Source: Prescottella soli
GTDB lineage: Bacteria > Actinomycetota > Actinomycetes > Mycobacteriales > Mycobacteriaceae
NCBI RefSeq assembly: GCF_040024445.1
Contig: NZ_CP157276.1
Location: 2,232,001 to 2,296,000, forward strand
Length of the DNA stretch: 64,000 nt
Direction: 5' to 3'
The position numbers and the translations under genes were made by a program. The notes beneath the pieces are model-generated. The model did not search any database and was not told where the DNA came from. It saw only the letters and a list, made by a program, of their open reading frames with translations. Positions 30,275 through 39,411 of this stretch are shown piece after piece; the stretch's first letter is position 1; each line of letters begins with the position of its first letter.

Positions 30275-30587
30275 CATGACTTCCCGACCTGATGGTTCGC
30301 GGTCGGGAGGGCAGCGAGACTGGTGTGCGTACGACGCCGGACATCCTGGGCATGTACACGAAACTGCCACTCGGGAAGTACGCCCGTCCGGCTTCGATCG
30401 TCCGAACGAAATACAGATCAGTTCGGATACTCGCTAACTCGGAAGGGGGGATCGCCCGCCCGCTGCGCACACAACGATCGTCTGCAGCCGCGGGCGGGCG
30501 TCCCGAACGGTAACGACCTCGGCGCTGGGAAGGCAGCGAAGTACCGGCGGTGCCCGGAACTGACGTGCCCGTAGTTGCAGGACAAAG
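30275..30587. other. 313-base intergenic region with inverted repeats
   Basis: It lies between the convergent ABC-F and dioxygenase genes. It contains an operator-like repeat TCCGAAC (30401-30407)/GTTCGGA (30421-30427) and a long-loop 10-bp stem GCCCGCCCGC (30454-30463)/GCGGGCGGGC (30490-30499), a possible terminator. No coding frame is convincing; an operator-like site between convergent genes hints at a lost gene. Confidence 0.5.
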
Positions 30588-31502
30588 TCAGGCTTCGGCG
30601 GGAACGAGTGGTTTGACGATGCCCGGTAGCTGTGTCTTGGCGGTCTCGGAGAGCTTGTGCCCCCAATAGCTTGGGCGGGTGTAGGTGCGCGCGACCCAGC
30701 TCAGATCGTCGACCGTCAATCCCCCATACCCGTATTCGATTTGGAGCCCCGATGGGCTTCCGATGTATACGGAGGTCACCATGTCGTTCGTGTGTCGGCC
30801 GAGGGACTGCATGATCTCGACGTCGTGCTCGTCAAGTAGGTCGATCAGCCGCCCGAGGTCATCCATCTGCTCGACCTCGAGCATCAGGTGGTTGAAGCCG
30901 ACGTGGCCCGGAAGTTCGGACAGCGCGAGTGAATGGTGGCGTCCGTTGACGTGATAGAAGCGGACGTTGAAGTACTTCGTGGTTATGCGATCGGACAGGC
31001 GAAATCCGAGGATGTCGACGTAGAACTCGTTGGCCTCTTCGATGTTCGGCACTTGGAAGACGATGTGTCCGAGCCCCTGGTCGCCGGTGACAAACCCGCC
31101 ACGCATCGTTCGTCCGGGCGTGAACGACAACGGCGTTGCCGCCTTTCCCCAGCTGAGTTCGTGGCGGATGCCCCAAGGGTCCGCGAACCACGCCAGTTCT
31201 GCCACCTGGCGTTCGCGAGTGAGTTCAGCGTCTCCCCAGTGCACTGTCACGCCGTGGGATTCGAGATGACGAGTGAATGCGTGGAGATCGGTCTCGTTTG
31301 CGAGTCCCCAACCGGCGTAGAGAAACTCGTCCTCAGGAGCCGGGTGGATGGCGATGCGATAGTTGATGTCGTCGACAGCGAGGCGCACGGCGCCACCCGG
31401 GCCATCCGAAGCGAGCATCGCACCGAGGAGTTTGGTGCCGTAGTTGCGCCAGTCCTCGGCTCGTGGCGAGCCGATTCCGATGTACGACAGTTCTTGAATC
31501 AT
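30588..31502 (-). CDS. Type I extradiol ring-cleavage dioxygenase
   Basis: This 304-residue protein has two vicinal-oxygen-chelate repeats. The C-terminal catalytic half shows the Fe(II) ligands of the BphC family: His in GLGHIVFQ (about 147), His in GFNHLMLEV (about 205) and Glu in LQIEYGYGG (about 256), plus the acid-base His in RHHSLAL. Such enzymes split catechols meta to the hydroxyls. The steroid enzyme HsaC is a relative, but no other ring-degradation genes are adjacent. The start is ATG 31502 after an AGGGGG site. A 17-bp-arm inverted repeat lies 85 bases upstream and a MarR gene is divergent. Confidence 0.88.
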   Translation of the reverse strand: MIQELSYIGIGSPRAEDWRNYGTKLLGAMLASDGPGGAVRLAVDDINYRIAIHPAPEDEFLYAGWGLANETDLHAFTRHLESHGVTVHWGDAELTRERQVAELAWFADPWGIRHELSWGKAATPLSFTPGRTMRGGFVTGDQGLGHIVFQVPNIEEANEFYVDILGFRLSDRITTKYFNVRFYHVNGRHHSLALSELPGHVGFNHLMLEVEQMDDLGRLIDLLDEHDVEIMQSLGRHTNDMVTSVYIGSPSGLQIEYGYGGLTVDDLSWVARTYTRPSYWGHKLSETAKTQLPGIVKPLVPAEA

Positions 31503-31586
31503 TACGTTCCCCCTTCGATCGGGACGATCTGGGCGGTGTCGTTTGACAAGTCCCCCACCACCGTCCGTAGTCCGACACGAGCGAAG

Positions 31587-31623
31587 ATACATGGCAATAC
31601 CAACCATTGGCAATGCCATGTAT
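31587..31623. promoter_or_regulatory. Inverted repeat in the dioxygenase-MarR promoter region
   Basis: Arms ATACATGGCAATACCAA (31587-31603) and TTGGCAATGCCATGTAT (31607-31623) pair with two mismatches around CCA. The length suits a MarR dimer covering the dioxygenase promoter. A second small repeat AGGG-AG-CCCT lies at about 31765-31774, just before marR. Confidence 0.7.
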
Positions 31624-31785
31624 TGACTCTTTGAGGTGCCCCTGCCCGTTCACTCCGCACAGAGGCCGGCCTGAGGTTAGGGCTCGGGCCGCTCACGGCT
31701 ACGCATCCGCTCGGCGCCACCAATGCCGGCAGCACTCACCCGATCGTTGGAAAATGCAATCATTAGGGAGCCCTATAGTTGGTCC

Positions 31786-32244
31786 ATGAGTTCGCCCGAC
31801 TACGCTCCCAGTCTGTCGCGCCGGCCCGGTTTCGTCTTCGTCCGTGCAGCGCTGAGGGTCCGGCAGGTTTACGCAGACGCACTCGCGGACGTCGGCCTTC
31901 TCCCGAACCATCACGCAATACTGAGCACGCTCGAAGAGCTCGGGCCATGCCACCAGAAGGAGCTTGCGAGCAGGGTCGTCGTGGACCAAGGCGATATCGT
32001 CGCGTACCTCGACGGGCTCCAGAACAACGGACACGTCATCCGCGAGCGGGACCCGAACGACAGGCGCCGTCAGATCGTCACGATCACCGATACCGGCCGA
32101 GGCAAGCTCGCCGAAGGCGATCACGCACTTGACCGCGTCGAAGCCCAAATGTTCTCGGCCATAAGCGCAAAGGATCGCGACCATCTCACCAGAATCGCGG
32201 CCAGCCTGTACACGGCAGCACACTCCGGCTCTCCGGAGCAATAG
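31786..32244 (+). CDS. MarR-family transcriptional regulator
   Basis: This 152-residue winged-helix protein has the MarR signature DPNDRRRQIVTITDTGR in the wing (about residues 84-100) after the recognition helix CHQKELASRVVVDQGDIVAYLDGLQ region. It starts at ATG 31786. It is divergent from the extradiol dioxygenase, so it probably represses that gene and is released by an aromatic ligand. DNA around it is more AT-rich than the core genes. Confidence 0.87.
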   Translation: MSSPDYAPSLSRRPGFVFVRAALRVRQVYADALADVGLLPNHHAILSTLEELGPCHQKELASRVVVDQGDIVAYLDGLQNNGHVIRERDPNDRRRQIVTITDTGRGKLAEGDHALDRVEAQMFSAISAKDRDHLTRIAASLYTAAHSGSPEQ

Positions 32245-32446
32245 GTAGATTCAGCTCAGCGGACTGATGATCATGCGAAACGCCCAGACACGAGTCTTCA
32301 GCTGGCTAGGCTGCGCCCCATGGCACGGTGGAGGACCTCGAAAGCAGCAGCGCCCCTATCAGCTCTGACCGCCAGGTGGGTAAGACAGCGGAAGTCTGAT
32401 AGCACTGCGCCGCAACGGATTAAAGTGCCTACTTTGTCAGATCATC

Positions 32447-32926
32447 ATGGCCGGGCTTTCCCCGTTGATCCTCGCCGGTTGCACTTCAGGGGACTCAAAC
32501 GCTGAACCCTCCGCGAGCGGAGTCGAATCGGTGGCACCGGTCACCGCGACCGCAGGCACAGACGAATGCGATGCAGTGGCGAAGCAGGCTGATGAGCTGT
32601 ACGGAAACGAATGGCTCCGGGCTTACAAGCAGGATCCGTCCCCGGGTGTGACCCTTCGGCGCTGTCACTACTCGAGCACAGAGAAGGGTATCGAACCAGT
32701 ACCGCCATCATCGGTTGTCACCGTTGACGTTGATGTCCGGACGACCATCCTTTCACTCCCCGGTTCAACCGATCCCGGCCATCGCTGTGGGCCGGGAGGC
32801 GACTAGTTGTTCGTCTTCACCTTCGACGAGTTCACCGTGCTCGATCAGTCTGGAACGCCAGTGGCGACGTTCCAGACAAGCGAGAACAACCCCTGCGGGA
32901 TCAACAACGTCATCCCCTCGGTATGA
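32447..32926 (+). pseudogene. Lipoprotein gene with in-frame TAG
   Basis: From ATG 32447 the frame encodes a short signal with the lipobox ILAGC, then a small secreted domain with paired cysteines. TAG at 32804-32806 interrupts it, yet the same frame continues with protein-like sequence (LFVFTFDEFTVLDQSG, then a further Cys) to TGA at 32924-32926. The whole would be a lipoprotein of about 159 codons. Readthrough, a recent nonsense mutation or a sequencing error are possible; mutation is favoured because neighbouring genes are also broken. The signal peptide lacks a basic N-terminus, so the true start may also have been lost. Confidence 0.55.
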
Positions 32927-33044
32927 CCACGCGTTGGTCGTTCGAGGCGCTCACCCGCTGACCCGACGTCCCGCACCGTCGAGGTGACGTCATCGCTCTC
33001 AGCTGTCGGCATAACCCTCGTTCGGCCCATGCGCCCATGTGCAT

Positions 33045-33076
33045 TTCGGCGTTTCCGCCGCGACGGATACGCCGAA
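33045..33076. repeat. Hairpin in the gap before the GDH pseudogene
   Basis: Arms TTCGGCGTTTCCG (33045-33057) and CGGATACGCCGAA (33064-33076) pair with one mismatch around CCGCGA. It sits in the 238-base gap after the lipoprotein pseudogene and may be its terminator. Confidence 0.45.
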
Positions 33077-33164
33077 GTGTCCAGCCGAGGAAGCCGGTGG
33101 GCAAGGAACACTCAGACCGGTCGGATCCGACGAATCCAACAGCCGCTGACCGAACAGGTGTTCA

Positions 33165-36100
33165 ATGACCAACCGCTTGGGATCAATGACGCTCCCCTCG
33201 ACCACAGACGCCGACGACGCCGATCCCCGGGCCAGGCCCCGGATGGAGTTCGTCTCCCCCGCTGACACCGCCCATCACACCGACACGCTGGACGCGGTCG
33301 TGGTGTGGCCCGGCGCCCGTCCCCCGCTGGCCGACGTCGCCAGGGACTTCGAGTGCTTCGGCCTGCGCATCGAAGAACACGAGCCGATCGATTCCGCTTC
33401 GGCCCACCCGCGCGGGCGTGGGCGGAGGACGCCGGCGCCCTGCTCGTCGACGCGTTCGAGACCGCGGTCGCCGAGGGTCTCGAGATCGACCGGTTCTGCA
33501 TGCTCACCCCCGTCGCCGGCCTCTCGTGGCGCGACGTCGCGCTGGTCCGATGCATGGTCCGCTACCTCCAGCAGGTGGGCCTCGGATTCTCCGACGCCTT
33601 CCTCATCGATACCCTGTTGCGGCACAACACCTTCACCAACACTGTGGTGTCGCTCTTCCACGCCCGGTTCGACCCGGCGCTCCCCGATCGCGATGGCCGG
33701 ACCGCCGAGCTCCAGACCCGCCTGAGCACGCTCGTCGAGGACGCCGCGACCCTCGACGAGGACCGGATCCTGCGCGCGCTGTCGAGTTTCGTGACGGCCG
33801 TCCTGCGCACCAACTGGTACCAGCGCGCGGCGGACGGCACCGCTAAGGCCTACGCCTCGTTCAAGCTGGACCCGTCACGGCTGGCGCAGCCGGGCGGCAT
33901 CGTTCCGCACCGCGAGATCTTCGTCCGCGGCGGGGGTGTCGAGGGCGTCCACGTCCGGGCGGGCGCGGTGGCGCGCGGCGGACTGCGCTGGTCGGACCGC
34001 CCCGAGAGCTACCGCACCGAGGTGCTGGGGCTGATGACCACGCAAACCGTGAAGAACTCGCCGATCGTCCCGACCGGGGCCAAGGGTGCCTACGTCCTGC
34101 TCGACGGCGTCGAACCCGCCGCCGGGTACGCGACGTTCATCCGCGGACTACTGGACGTCACCGACAACCTGGTCGACGGCGTCGTCGTCGCGCCGGCGGA
34201 CACCGTCGTGCACGACGACGCCGACCCCTACCTGGTGGTCGCCGCCGACAAGGGCACCGCGCGATTCTCCGACGTCGCGAATGCCGTTGCCGCCGAGTAC
34301 GACTTCTGGCTCGGTGACGCCTTCGCGTCGGGCGGGTCGCGGGGCTACGACCACAAGGCGATGGGCATCACGGCCCGTGGGGCGTGGCTGTCGGTTCGTC
34401 GGCACTTCGCCGAGCTGGGCGTGGACAGCCAGGCCGACGCCGTGAGCGTCGTCGGCATCGGCGACATGTCCGGCGACGTGTTCGGCAACGGGATGCTGCT
34501 CTCGCGCACCATCAGGCTGGTGGCGGCCTTCGACCACCGCCACATCTTCCTGGACCCCGACCCCGATCCCGACGCCTCGTTCGGGCACCGCCGCACCCTG
34601 TTCGACGCCCCGGGGTCGAGTTGGGACGACTACCCGCGCGACGCCATCTCCGAGGGCGGCGGCGTCTGGCCCCGCTCGGCCAAGCAGGTGCCGCTGTCCC
34701 CGGCCGTGCGGGAACGGCTCGGCGTGGACGTCGAGGCGCTCGCGCCGGGCGAGCTGATCCGCGCGATCCTCCGTGCACCGGTGGATCTGCTGTGGAACGG
34801 CGGCGTCGGTACCTATGTGAAGGCGTCGGCCGAAACGGACACGGATGCAGCCGATCCCGCGAACGACGCGGTCCGCGTCGATGCCGCCGACATGCGGTGC
34901 CGAGTGGTGGGTGAAGGCGGCAACCTGGGCTTCACCCAGCGGGCGCGGATCGAGTTCGCCCTCGGCGGCGGTCGCATCAATGCGGACTTCATCGACAACG
35001 CTGCCGGGGTGGCGACGTCCGACCGGGAGGTCAACCTCAAGATCGCGCTGGACGGCGCGGTGGCCGCGGGCGAGCTCACCCGGGACGCCCGCAACGCGCT
35101 GCTGGCCGAGTGCACCGACCACGTCGCAGCCGCGGTGCTGGGCGACTGCGCGAGCCAGACACTGGCCATCAGCCTCGCGGAGTCTCACGCGGCGTCGCTG
35201 CTCGGGCGACACGAGCGACTGATCGTCAACCTCGAGACGGTCAGCGGGCTGGACCGCACTCGCGCCGTCCTGCCGAGCAAGCAGGAACTGGTGCTGCGGA
35301 CCGAGGCCGGTCTAGGACTGACGCGACCCGAAATCGCCACGCTGCTGGCACATTCGAAGAACGCGGTGCGCGACGACCTGCTCGGCTCCAGCGTTCCGGA
35401 CGAGCCGATCTACGCTCACCTCCTGGTCGACTACTTCCCGCCGTCGCTGCGCGACCGGTTCCCCGGACATGTCCGCGAGCACCGGCTGAGCAGGGAGATC
35501 ATCGCCACGCAGATCGCGGACCAGCTGATCAACCACGTCGGGCCGGGCCTGATCTACCGGCTCGAGGAGCGGCTCGGCGTGAGCACGCCGCAGGTCGCGC
35601 TGGCGTACGCGGTGATTGCAGAACTGTTCGACGTGGATGCGATGTGGGATCGGGCGCTCGCCGTCGTCGACCCGGCCGACCGCCGCTCGTGGGGTCCACT
35701 GCACGCGGTCCAGACGCTGATCGAGCGCGCCTGCGCCTGGCTGCTGCGCAACCGCCCGCTGCCGCTCGATCCCCAGTCGGAGGTCCGACGGTACCGGGAG
35801 GCGGTTCGTCACCTGCTCGACGACGACTCGCCCATGCATGCCGACGGGACGATCGCCGGAACCTCGTCGACGCTCCTCGGCGAGGCCCTTCCGTTCGCGG
35901 ACACTGCTCTGGCACTGGGGATTCCAGTCGCCGAGGTGGCCGAGACGTACCTGGACCTGGGAGACGAACTGGGCGTGTTCCGCGCCGTCGACCGTCTGGA
36001 GCAGTGGCCGCGCGCGTCCTACTGGGATGCCCTGGCCGCAGCGGCGCTGCGCGACGAGATGTGCGCGCGACTGCACGCACTGGTCGGGTCCGCCGTGGCG

Positions 36101-36283
36101 CACGCGGGTGACGACGACCCGACCGACGCGCGGCTGGGACGGTGGCGCGCACACCACGATCCGGTGCTGACCAGGCTGCACCGGATCGTTGTCGAGGCGC
36201 AGGCCGACGGCGGCGTCGACCTCGCGCGGGCCTGCACGATCAACGCGGAACTGGCGACGACACTGGCCGCGGTGACGCGGTAG
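33165..36283 (+). pseudogene. Truncated, frameshifted NAD-specific glutamate dehydrogenase
   Basis: The bulk (about 33385-36283) encodes 965 residues of the large bacterial NAD-GDH family, including the catalytic core VPTGAKGAYVLL, NGGVGTYVKAS and RVVGEGGNLGFTQ. Family enzymes of this class are about 1600 residues, so about a third at the N-terminus is absent. About 45 residues of family-like sequence (DTLDAVVVWPG, LADVARDFECFGLRI) are encoded just upstream in another frame. The change of frame is at about 33380-33400. NAD-GDH oxidises glutamate to 2-oxoglutarate. A C-terminal product starting inside could be made, but full function is unlikely. A sequencing error at the shift cannot be excluded, though it would not restore the missing N-terminus. 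Confidence 0.7.
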
Positions 36284-36311
36284 CACCGCACCCGTCCGCA
36301 CGCTCCCCCGC

Positions 36312-36344
36312 GTAGTGCCCGGAACGACCCGTTCCGGGCACTAC
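36312..36344. terminator. Bidirectional hairpin between GDH and PucR1
   Basis: A perfect 14-bp stem GTAGTGCCCGGAAC (36312-36325)/GTTCCGGGCACTAC (36331-36344) with a 5-base loop overlaps the pucR1 stop codon. It serves both convergent genes. Confidence 0.8.
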
Positions 36345-37867
36345 GCCTGCGAGGCGATGATCGCGAGGAGCAGTTCCGCGCGCACCCGGGCGACGTCGAG
36401 CCTGCAGTCCAGCAGCGACTCGATCTTGGCGATCCTGCTCCTGAGGGTGTGGCGGTGCACGCCAAGCGCATTCGCCGCCGACTCCCAGTGACCGTTCGCC
36501 TCGAGGAATGCCCGCAGCGACGCGACCAGGTCCGTGCCCTGGTCGCGATCGTGGTCGGCGAGCGGCGTGATCGTCGTGTCGGCGATGCTGCAGAGCACCT
36601 GGCGGGTGGAGTCGAACGTGAGCAGGGCACTACCGGTCAGTGCCGAGAACTCGAGGGCTGCCGTTCCCGCCCCGGCCGCCGATGCCGCCAGGCGAGCCTG
36701 GTCGATCGCGTCGACGAAGCGCGCGACCGGCAGGCGCCCGCTCAGTCCGACGCGGGTGGACCGCCGGACGCTCTCTGCTGCACCGGCGAGCAGTGTGCGC
36801 GCGAACGTGCCGTCGTCGGTTCCACGGAGGAGGACCGTCACCCGGCCCTCCGTCCGGCGCAGGAAGAGCGGCCGGCCGACCTCGTTCATGGCCGACTCGA
36901 TGGCCGCCGCGACCGCCTCGGCGTCCGCCGGTGACGCGCAGACCGCGGCCAGGGCGCGGATGACGCCGCGGTCGTCGGCGGCCGGGGCGAGTTGCTCACG
37001 GGCCGGCTCGAGATCGATGTCCTCCGACAGCAACAGCCCCAGGATCTGGGTGTTCAGCTGGTTCTGCGCAGCCCGCAGTCGCACCGGCTTCTCGAAGTCC
37101 AGCGCCAGCAGCGAGTTGGCATGGCCCAGCAGAACCTGATCGACGGAGCCGAGCGGTTTCGGACTCACCACCGCGAGGCAGCCGTGGAGACTGTTTCCCA
37201 GCCCGATCCGCTGCACCGTCATCGACTGGCCCGAATGCGCCTGGGCGACAATGCTCGACGCCGCCTCCGACACCGAGTCGATCAGGCCCGACACCTCCGC
37301 GACGGTGTCGCTGTCGACGTCCGCAGGGTGCCGCTCGAGGAGCCGACCGCGGCGGTCGAGCAGCAGCACCGTGGCACCGGTTGCGGTCGCCAGTTCACGC
37401 ACGATCGCACGCGCGCCGCCCTGGACCACGGCCCGCGTCATCCGCGGCTGCGCGCGGGAGGCACGCAGCAGCTCGTCGTACCGCTGCTCGGCCAGGCTGT
37501 CCATCACCCGCTTCGTGACCGCGGCGAACGGGGTGGGCAGCGGCACCTCCAGCAGCGGCAGCCCGGTCTCGTCGGCCGCCGCGACGAGCTCCGCGGGGAT
37601 CTCGGCGTGGGTGAGGCCGACTCCGAATCCGACCGCCGCGACCCCGGCGTCGAACAGGCGACTCAGGTAGTCCCGGTACCCGACCGCGGCCGTCGGCACC
37701 CCCAGACCCGTGGTCAGCAGCAGTTCGCCACCCGAGAGCCACGGCGACGGGTCCGACAGCTCGGTGGTGATGGCGAACTCGATGTCCCGGTCGAGGCCCA
37801 AGGCCCCACCGCGCAGACGGAGGGCCAGCTCCGGCTGCGCCAGCACCCACCGGACGGTCACGCCCAT
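36341..37867 (-). CDS. PucR-family transcriptional regulator (divergent from gabTD)
   Basis: This 508-residue PucR-type activator has an N-terminal PurC-like ligand domain (about 1-130, with LSGGELLLTTGLG), a middle GAF/GGDEF-like region and the C-terminal HTH_30 (LRAFLEANGHWESAANALGVHRHTL; the HTH is about residues 455-490). The start is ATG 37867 (MGVTVRW). PucR regulators control catabolism of purines, GABA, proline and similar nitrogen compounds. The divergent placement 141 bases from gabT makes GABA or a precursor the probable inducer. Confidence 0.87.
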   Translation of the reverse strand: MGVTVRWVLAQPELALRLRGGALGLDRDIEFAITTELSDPSPWLSGGELLLTTGLGVPTAAVGYRDYLSRLFDAGVAAVGFGVGLTHAEIPAELVAAADETGLPLLEVPLPTPFAAVTKRVMDSLAEQRYDELLRASRAQPRMTRAVVQGGARAIVRELATATGATVLLLDRRGRLLERHPADVDSDTVAEVSGLIDSVSEAASSIVAQAHSGQSMTVQRIGLGNSLHGCLAVVSPKPLGSVDQVLLGHANSLLALDFEKPVRLRAAQNQLNTQILGLLLSEDIDLEPAREQLAPAADDRGVIRALAAVCASPADAEAVAAAIESAMNEVGRPLFLRRTEGRVTVLLRGTDDGTFARTLLAGAAESVRRSTRVGLSGRLPVARFVDAIDQARLAASAAGAGTAALEFSALTGSALLTFDSTRQVLCSIADTTITPLADHDRDQGTDLVASLRAFLEANGHWESAANALGVHRHTLRSRIAKIESLLDCRLDVARVRAELLLAIIASQA

Positions 37868-38008
37868 CTCAACTCCTGACCTGGCCCGCCATGCGGGCCG
37901 AAACGGCGAATCAACTACGGCACCCCGCTCCATTCTGGCAGGTGCCCCGCGCACCACGGCGAACCAGACTGGACGTGACAGCTCTTCACGACAGGGGTCC
38001 TCCACGAT

Positions 38009-39358
38009 ATGAACGCCAGCGAAAACACCGCCTTCCGGCTTCCGCAGAAGCGCAACCTGGTCACCGAACTGCCCGGCCCGAACTCGCGGGCCCTCACCGA
38101 GCGTCGCCGCGCCAGTGTCGCGGCCGGGGTCGGGTCCAGCGTGCCCGTCTACGCGGCCGACGCCGACGGCGGCGTGATCGTCGACGTCGACGGGAACTCG
38201 CTGATCGACCTCGGCGCGGGCATCGCGGTCACCAACGTGGGCGCGTCGCATCCCGCCGTCGTCGATGCGGTGCGCGACCAGGCCGGACGCTTCACCCACA
38301 CGTGCTTCATGGTCACCCCGTACGAGGGATACGTGCAGGTCGCCGAGGAACTTGCGGCGCTGACGCCGGGCGACCACGACAAGCGCACCGTGCTGTTCAA
38401 CTCCGGCGCCGAGGCAGTGGAGAACGCGATCAAGGTCGCGCGCCTGGCGACCGGCCGCACCGCCGTCGTCGCGTTCGACCACGCCTACCACGGCCGCACC
38501 AACCTGACGATGGCGCTCACGGCCAAGTCGATGCCGTACAAGACCAACTTCGGCCCGTTCGCCCCCGAGGTGTACCGGATGCCGATGTCGTACCCGTTCC
38601 GCGACGACAGCGGCCTGACGGGCAAGGAGGCGGCGCAGCGCGCGATCACCCAGATCGAGAAGCAGATCGGTGCGGACTCGCTGGCCGCGATCATCATCGA
38701 GCCGATCCAGGGCGAAGGCGGGTTCATCGTCCCCGCACCGGGATTCCTCCCGACCCTCGCGTCGTGGGCACGCGCCAACGGCGTCGTCTTCATCGCCGAC
38801 GAGGTCCAGACCGGCTTCGCGCGCACGGGCTCGTGGTTCGCGTGCGACCACGAACTGGTGGTGCCCGACATCATCGCGATGGCCAAGGGCATCGCCGGCG
38901 GCCTCCCGCTGTCCGCGATCACCGGCCGGGCAGAGCTGCTCGACAAGGTGCACGCCGGCGGCCTCGGCGGCACCTACGGTGGCAATCCGATCGCGTGCGC
39001 TGCCGCGCTCGCCACGATCGAGACCATGCGCGAGCTCGACCTTCCCGCGCGGGCGCGTCACATCGAGGAGGTCGTGACGACCCGTCTCCGCGCTCTGGCA
39101 GAGGAGATTCCGGCGATCGGCGACGTCCGCGGCCGCGGCGCGATGCTCGCGATGGAGTTCGTGGTCCCGGGCACGACCGAGCCGGACGCCGAGCTGACCC
39201 GCGCGGTTGTCGCCCGCGCGCTCGAGCAGGGCGTCATCCTGCTGACCTGCGGAACCTACGGCAACGTGGTGCGCCTGCTGCCGCCGCTCGTCATCGGAGA
39301 CGATCTCCTCGCCGATGCGCTCGACGTGATCGAGGGCGCCGTCCGCGCCGCCTCGTGA
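38009..39358 (+). CDS. gabT: 4-Aminobutyrate aminotransferase
   Basis: This 449-residue class III PLP aminotransferase has the aldimine-forming lysine in AMAKGIAGGLPLSA and conserved NSGAEAVENAIKVAR, AYHGRTNLTMALT and EPIQGEGGF. It converts GABA and 2-oxoglutarate to succinate semialdehyde and glutamate in the cytoplasm. gabD follows 53 bases later in the same direction, giving the two-step route to succinate. The divergent PucR gene is the likely activator. Confidence 0.93.
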   Translation: MNASENTAFRLPQKRNLVTELPGPNSRALTERRRASVAAGVGSSVPVYAADADGGVIVDVDGNSLIDLGAGIAVTNVGASHPAVVDAVRDQAGRFTHTCFMVTPYEGYVQVAEELAALTPGDHDKRTVLFNSGAEAVENAIKVARLATGRTAVVAFDHAYHGRTNLTMALTAKSMPYKTNFGPFAPEVYRMPMSYPFRDDSGLTGKEAAQRAITQIEKQIGADSLAAIIIEPIQGEGGFIVPAPGFLPTLASWARANGVVFIADEVQTGFARTGSWFACDHELVVPDIIAMAKGIAGGLPLSAITGRAELLDKVHAGGLGGTYGGNPIACAAALATIETMRELDLPARARHIEEVVTTRLRALAEEIPAIGDVRGRGAMLAMEFVVPGTTEPDAELTRAVVARALEQGVILLTCGTYGNVVRLLPPLVIGDDLLADALDVIEGAVRAAS

Positions 39359-39411
39359 TCACCGAAAGCCATTGACGATCAACACATCCGGAATCTACTG
39401 GAAGCAGAACG

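Noticed and set aside
28298-30370. Minus-strand open frame of 690 codons
   Set aside because: It is antisense to the ABC-F gene with its two Walker A motifs and includes intergenic sequence.
30599-30610. GGAACGAGTGG resembling the right half of the amine operator
   Set aside because: It lies within the dioxygenase coding region, lacks the left half and the promoter elements, and is likely chance.
32804-32806. TAG as a recoded codon in the lipoprotein gene
   Set aside because: No pyrrolysine system or readthrough context is visible; nonsense mutation is simpler given the broken GDH next to it.
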